Assembly (NCBI GenBank): GCA_022837185.1
Contig: JALHJD010000165.1
Location: 1 to 6,861 of the forward strand
DNA from: Desulfobacteraceae bacterium
Lineage (GTDB): Bacteria; Desulfobacterota; Desulfobulbia; Desulfobulbales; Desulfobulbaceae
Direction: 5' to 3'
Length of the DNA stretch: 6,861 nucleotides
The notes below the pieces were generated by a model. The model made no database searches. It had not been told where the DNA came from and worked only from the letters and a program-made list of their open reading frames with translations. This document shows, piece by piece, positions 4,682 to 6,861 of the stretch (positions within the stretch are counted from its first letter, which is position 1; each line of letters opens with the position of its first letter). The position numbers and the translations under genes were made by a program.

Positions 4682-6004
4682 TTACTTGCTGGTCGTGAAC
4701 TCGGGGTAGGCTTCGAGGCCGCATTCGGCGATGTCGACCCCGGCCAGTTCTTCCTCTTCGCTGATCCTGATACCCAGGACAGCCTTGATCACGGCCCAGG
4801 CGGCGATGCTGGTGCCGAACACCCAGGCGAAGATGACGCCTATTCCGGCCAACTGGGCAAGCAGGGAACCTTCGGGGTTGGTAAAGGCCACGGCGATCAG
4901 CCCCCAGATGCCCACGACACCATGGACGGATATAGCGCCGACCGGATCGTCGATCCTGGCCTTGTCAATGAAGACGATGGACAACACGACAAGGAGCCCG
5001 CCGACGGCGCCGACCACAGTGGCGGCCAGGGGGGCCGGGGTCAGCGGTTCGGCCGTGATGGCGACCAGTCCCGCCAGCGCGCCGTTGAGGGCCATGGTGA
5101 GATCAGCCTTGCCGAACCAGGCCCGGGCCAGCAGAAGGGCGGCCACCAGCCCGCCGGCCGCCGCCATGTTGGTATTGACGAAGACCATGGCCACCGCGTT
5201 TGCTTCCTCGATATTGCTTATTTTCAGTTCGGAGCCGCCATTGAAGCCGAACCAGCCCAGCCAGAGGATGAAGGTGCCCAGTGTGGCCAGGGGGAGGTTG
5301 GCTCCCGGTATGGCGTGAACCTTGCCGCCGGCATATTTTCCCTTGCGGGCGCCAAGGAGAAGGACGCCGGCCAGGGCGGCCGAGGCACCGCAGAGATGAA
5401 CGACGCCGGACCCGGCAAAGTCGAGAAATCCGAGGCTGTCAAGGAACCCGCCGCCCCACTTCCAGTACCCCTCCACCGGGTAGATGAAGCCGGTCATAAC
5501 CACCGCAAAGGCCAGGAAACTCCATAATTTCATGCGCTCGGCCACCGCGCCGGAGACAATGGACATGGCGGTGGCCACAAAAACCACCTGAAAGAAAAAG
5601 TCGGCCATGGTGGAATAGTAGATCTCCCCGGCACTGCCCAGGACGTCTCCGACTCCGTTATCCGGGCCGAGGAGGAAGCCGAAGCCCGGCAGGAAGCCGT
5701 TGGGGCCGCCGCCGTACATGATGTTGTAGCCGACAAACATGTACATGATGCAGGCCACCGCGTACAGGGCGATGTTCTTGGTCAGAATCTCCACGGTATT
5801 CCGGCTGCGGACCAGGCCGGCCTCAAGCATGGCAAAGCCGGCGGCCATCCACATCACCAGTGCTCCGGACATCAGAAAATAGAAGGTGTCAAGGGAATAT
5901 GCCAGGTGGATGAGGGTTGCCCCCGTTCCGGGTTCCTCGGCCAGGGCCGGCACGGCGGAAGCCGTAACCAGGGCCGCGGCGGCAAGCGGTAGTATTGATC
6001 GCAT
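4682..6004 (-). CDS. amt: Ammonium transporter (Amt family)
   Basis: A complete 440-residue inner-membrane ammonium channel of the Amt/Rh family, expected to form a trimer. A probable signal peptide covers 1-22 (ends ALA before EEP), and about 11 membrane helices follow. Key residues are present: MLEAGLVRSRN near the first core helix (59-69); a gating Phe at F137/F138; DFAGSGVVH with D195 and the first pore His203; GWFGFN (250-255, second gate Phe254); and DDPVGAISVHG with the second pore His361. Helix 8-9 reads AITAEPLTP where many Amt proteins have ITAGC; I recall this form from a proteobacterial subgroup, so it is probably not a defect. The frame is open up to 6307, but that part lies inside glnK in another frame. 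The ATG at 6004 begins the signal peptide and has GGAGGA nine bases upstream. It follows glnK by 55 nt, and GlnK is expected to plug the channel when nitrogen is plentiful. Confidence 0.97.
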   Translation of the reverse strand: MRSILPLAAAALVTASAVPALAEEPGTGATLIHLAYSLDTFYFLMSGALVMWMAAGFAMLEAGLVRSRNTVEILTKNIALYAVACIMYMFVGYNIMYGGGPNGFLPGFGFLLGPDNGVGDVLGSAGEIYYSTMADFFFQVVFVATAMSIVSGAVAERMKLWSFLAFAVVMTGFIYPVEGYWKWGGGFLDSLGFLDFAGSGVVHLCGASAALAGVLLLGARKGKYAGGKVHAIPGANLPLATLGTFILWLGWFGFNGGSELKISNIEEANAVAMVFVNTNMAAAGGLVAALLLARAWFGKADLTMALNGALAGLVAITAEPLTPAPLAATVVGAVGGLLVVLSIVFIDKARIDDPVGAISVHGVVGIWGLIAVAFTNPEGSLLAQLAGIGVIFAWVFGTSIAAWAVIKAVLGIRISEEEELAGVDIAECGLEAYPEFTTSK

Positions 6005-6059
6005 GGGTATTTTTCCTCCATAAAAGGTAATGGTGTGGTTATGGGACTTCAGACGGACA

Positions 6060-6469
<410 letters not shown>

Positions 6470-6496
6470 TCCCAAAAATTCAGCGATTATTTTGTT

Positions 6497-6509
6497 TATC
6501 TTGTTGATT
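6497..6509 (-). promoter_or_regulatory. IHF-like site between activator palindrome and sigma-54 promoter
   Basis: The minus strand reads AATCAA-CAAG-ATA, one mismatch from the IHF consensus WATCAA-N4-TTR. It is centred about 60 bp upstream of the predicted start, where DNA bending would bring a bound activator to sigma-54 polymerase. The surroundings are AT-rich. Confidence 0.3.
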
Positions 6510-6514
6510 TTATG

Positions 6515-6533
6515 TGGTATCAAAGCAGTACCA
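6515..6533. promoter_or_regulatory. Inverted repeat, possible NtrC-type activator site
   Basis: TGGTA (6515-6519) and TACCA (6529-6533) are separated by 9 bp, centred about 81 bp upstream of the predicted sigma-54 start. Position and dyad form fit an enhancer site, but the arms match the enterobacterial NtrC consensus (GCAC...GTGC) only loosely. Confidence 0.35.
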
Positions 6534-6682
6534 TCCCATGGTTGGGGTTGCCGGCTTGTTCATTTTTTTTCATTATTGAAATATCATTATTTAAAATAAA
6601 ACATAATTGTAAAATAATTTGCCCCTGACACGTCCCGCCTCCCTGGTGGTCCGGGGCGCCTCCAGACACCATGTATTTTGCA

Positions 6683-6711
6683 TTGACGGCCTGGAAACGC
6701 GCTGGTATCTT
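6683..6711 (+). promoter_or_regulatory. Candidate sigma-70 promoter for the right-edge gene
   Basis: TTGACG (6683-6688; five of six to TTGACA) is followed after exactly 17 bp by TATCTT (6706-6711; four of six to TATAAT). Initiation near 6718 would leave a leader of about 92 nt before the ATG at 6810. It points away from glnK, making a divergent intergenic region. Confidence 0.5.
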
Positions 6712-6809
6712 GCCAAGTTACAGGATGGCAGGTCTGCGGCTACGCATCGATCAAGGGAACAACTGTTCAGTTCCTCTCCGGAGGAAGTTGACATACATGG
6801 AGAAAGACA

Positions 6810-6861
6810 ATGAGCATTCGAAATGACGCGCTGGCGGGGAAAAAAACCCGGCTGCTGCGGG
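6810..6861 (+). CDS. Unidentified protein, N-terminal 17 codons only (runs off right edge)
   Basis: The frame starts at ATG 6810 and stays open to the window end, giving MSIRNDALAGKKTRLLR. GGAGA (6799-6803) lies six bases upstream, a good ribosome site. The candidate promoter at 6683-6711 points the same way. The peptide is basic and probably begins a soluble protein, but it is too short to assign to a family. The start overlaps the stop codon of a doubtful 64-codon frame (6619-6813) in an ATGA arrangement. Confidence 0.55.
   Translation, partial: MSIRNDALAGKKTRLLR

Noticed and set aside
4625..5527. Open plus-strand frame of 300 codons opposite amt
   Set aside because: It starts inside the terminator stem, is rich in Gly/Asp/Gln low-complexity sequence, and lies opposite a fully conserved Amt protein.
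6519..6534. Possible second sigma-54 box (TGGTACT, minus strand)
   Set aside because: The distance between GG and the -12 pair is one base short of the strict requirement and the -24 box is imperfect.
6619..6813. 64-codon plus-strand frame overlapping the start of the right-edge gene
   Set aside because: It has only a TTG start with no ribosome site, starts upstream of the predicted promoter, has irregular third-position base use, and shows no family resemblance. The ATGA overlap alone is not enough.
6797..6826. Nine-codon upstream frame overlapping the ATG at 6810
   Set aside because: The ribosome-site spacing is poor (12 nt) and such short frames occur by chance.

Overview
The window looks like chromosomal DNA from a GC-rich, probably anaerobic Gram-negative bacterium, most likely Desulfobacterota (Desulfuromonas/Desulfobulbus-like). 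This is inferred from gene content, not from a phylogenetic marker: a tungsten-type aldehyde:ferredoxin oxidoreductase (AOR), a DUF2318/FtrD-like periplasmic protein with a MacB-type ABC transporter, and a glnK-amt pair behind a sigma-54 promoter. All confidently recognised genes lie on the minus strand. Only a fragment at the extreme right edge reads on the plus strand.

Layout from left to right: (1) 1-1116, the N-terminal 372 codons of an AOR-family tungstopterin/4Fe-4S enzyme, running off the left edge. (2) 1117-1382, its leader, with a candidate extended -10 promoter, a strong inverted repeat and a heptamer-type dispersed repeat. (3) 1383-4287, a four-gene minus-strand cluster read in the order small secreted Cys/His protein, DUF2318 protein, MacB/FtsX-type permease, ATPase. 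The last three genes are tightly spaced. A candidate sigma-70 promoter lies at 4297-4325. (4) 4326-4681, a repeat-rich intergenic region holding further heptamer-repeat copies in both orientations, a double-hairpin palindromic element and the amt terminator. (5) 4682-6398, glnK followed by amt. (6) 6399-6809, a regulatory region with a sigma-54 -24/-12 box, a possible upstream activator palindrome and an IHF-like site for glnK-amt, then a plus-strand sigma-70-like promoter. (7) 6810-6861, the first 17 codons of an unidentified plus-strand gene.

How the genes work together: GlnK and Amt form the standard nitrogen-responsive ammonium uptake pair, in which GlnK blocks Amt when nitrogen is plentiful. 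The DUF2318-permease-ATPase trio resembles part of the P19/FTR1-associated iron-uptake loci (for example ftrABCD of Bordetella and the Cj1658-Cj1665 region of Campylobacter). No P19 or FTR1 gene lies in the window, and the operon instead begins with a small secreted Cys/His-rich protein that I do not recognise. This makes it the most interesting unit here, a candidate metal-handling module of unknown substrate. The most unusual non-coding features are the repeat cluster and the AOR leader, which has two mutually exclusive pairings.
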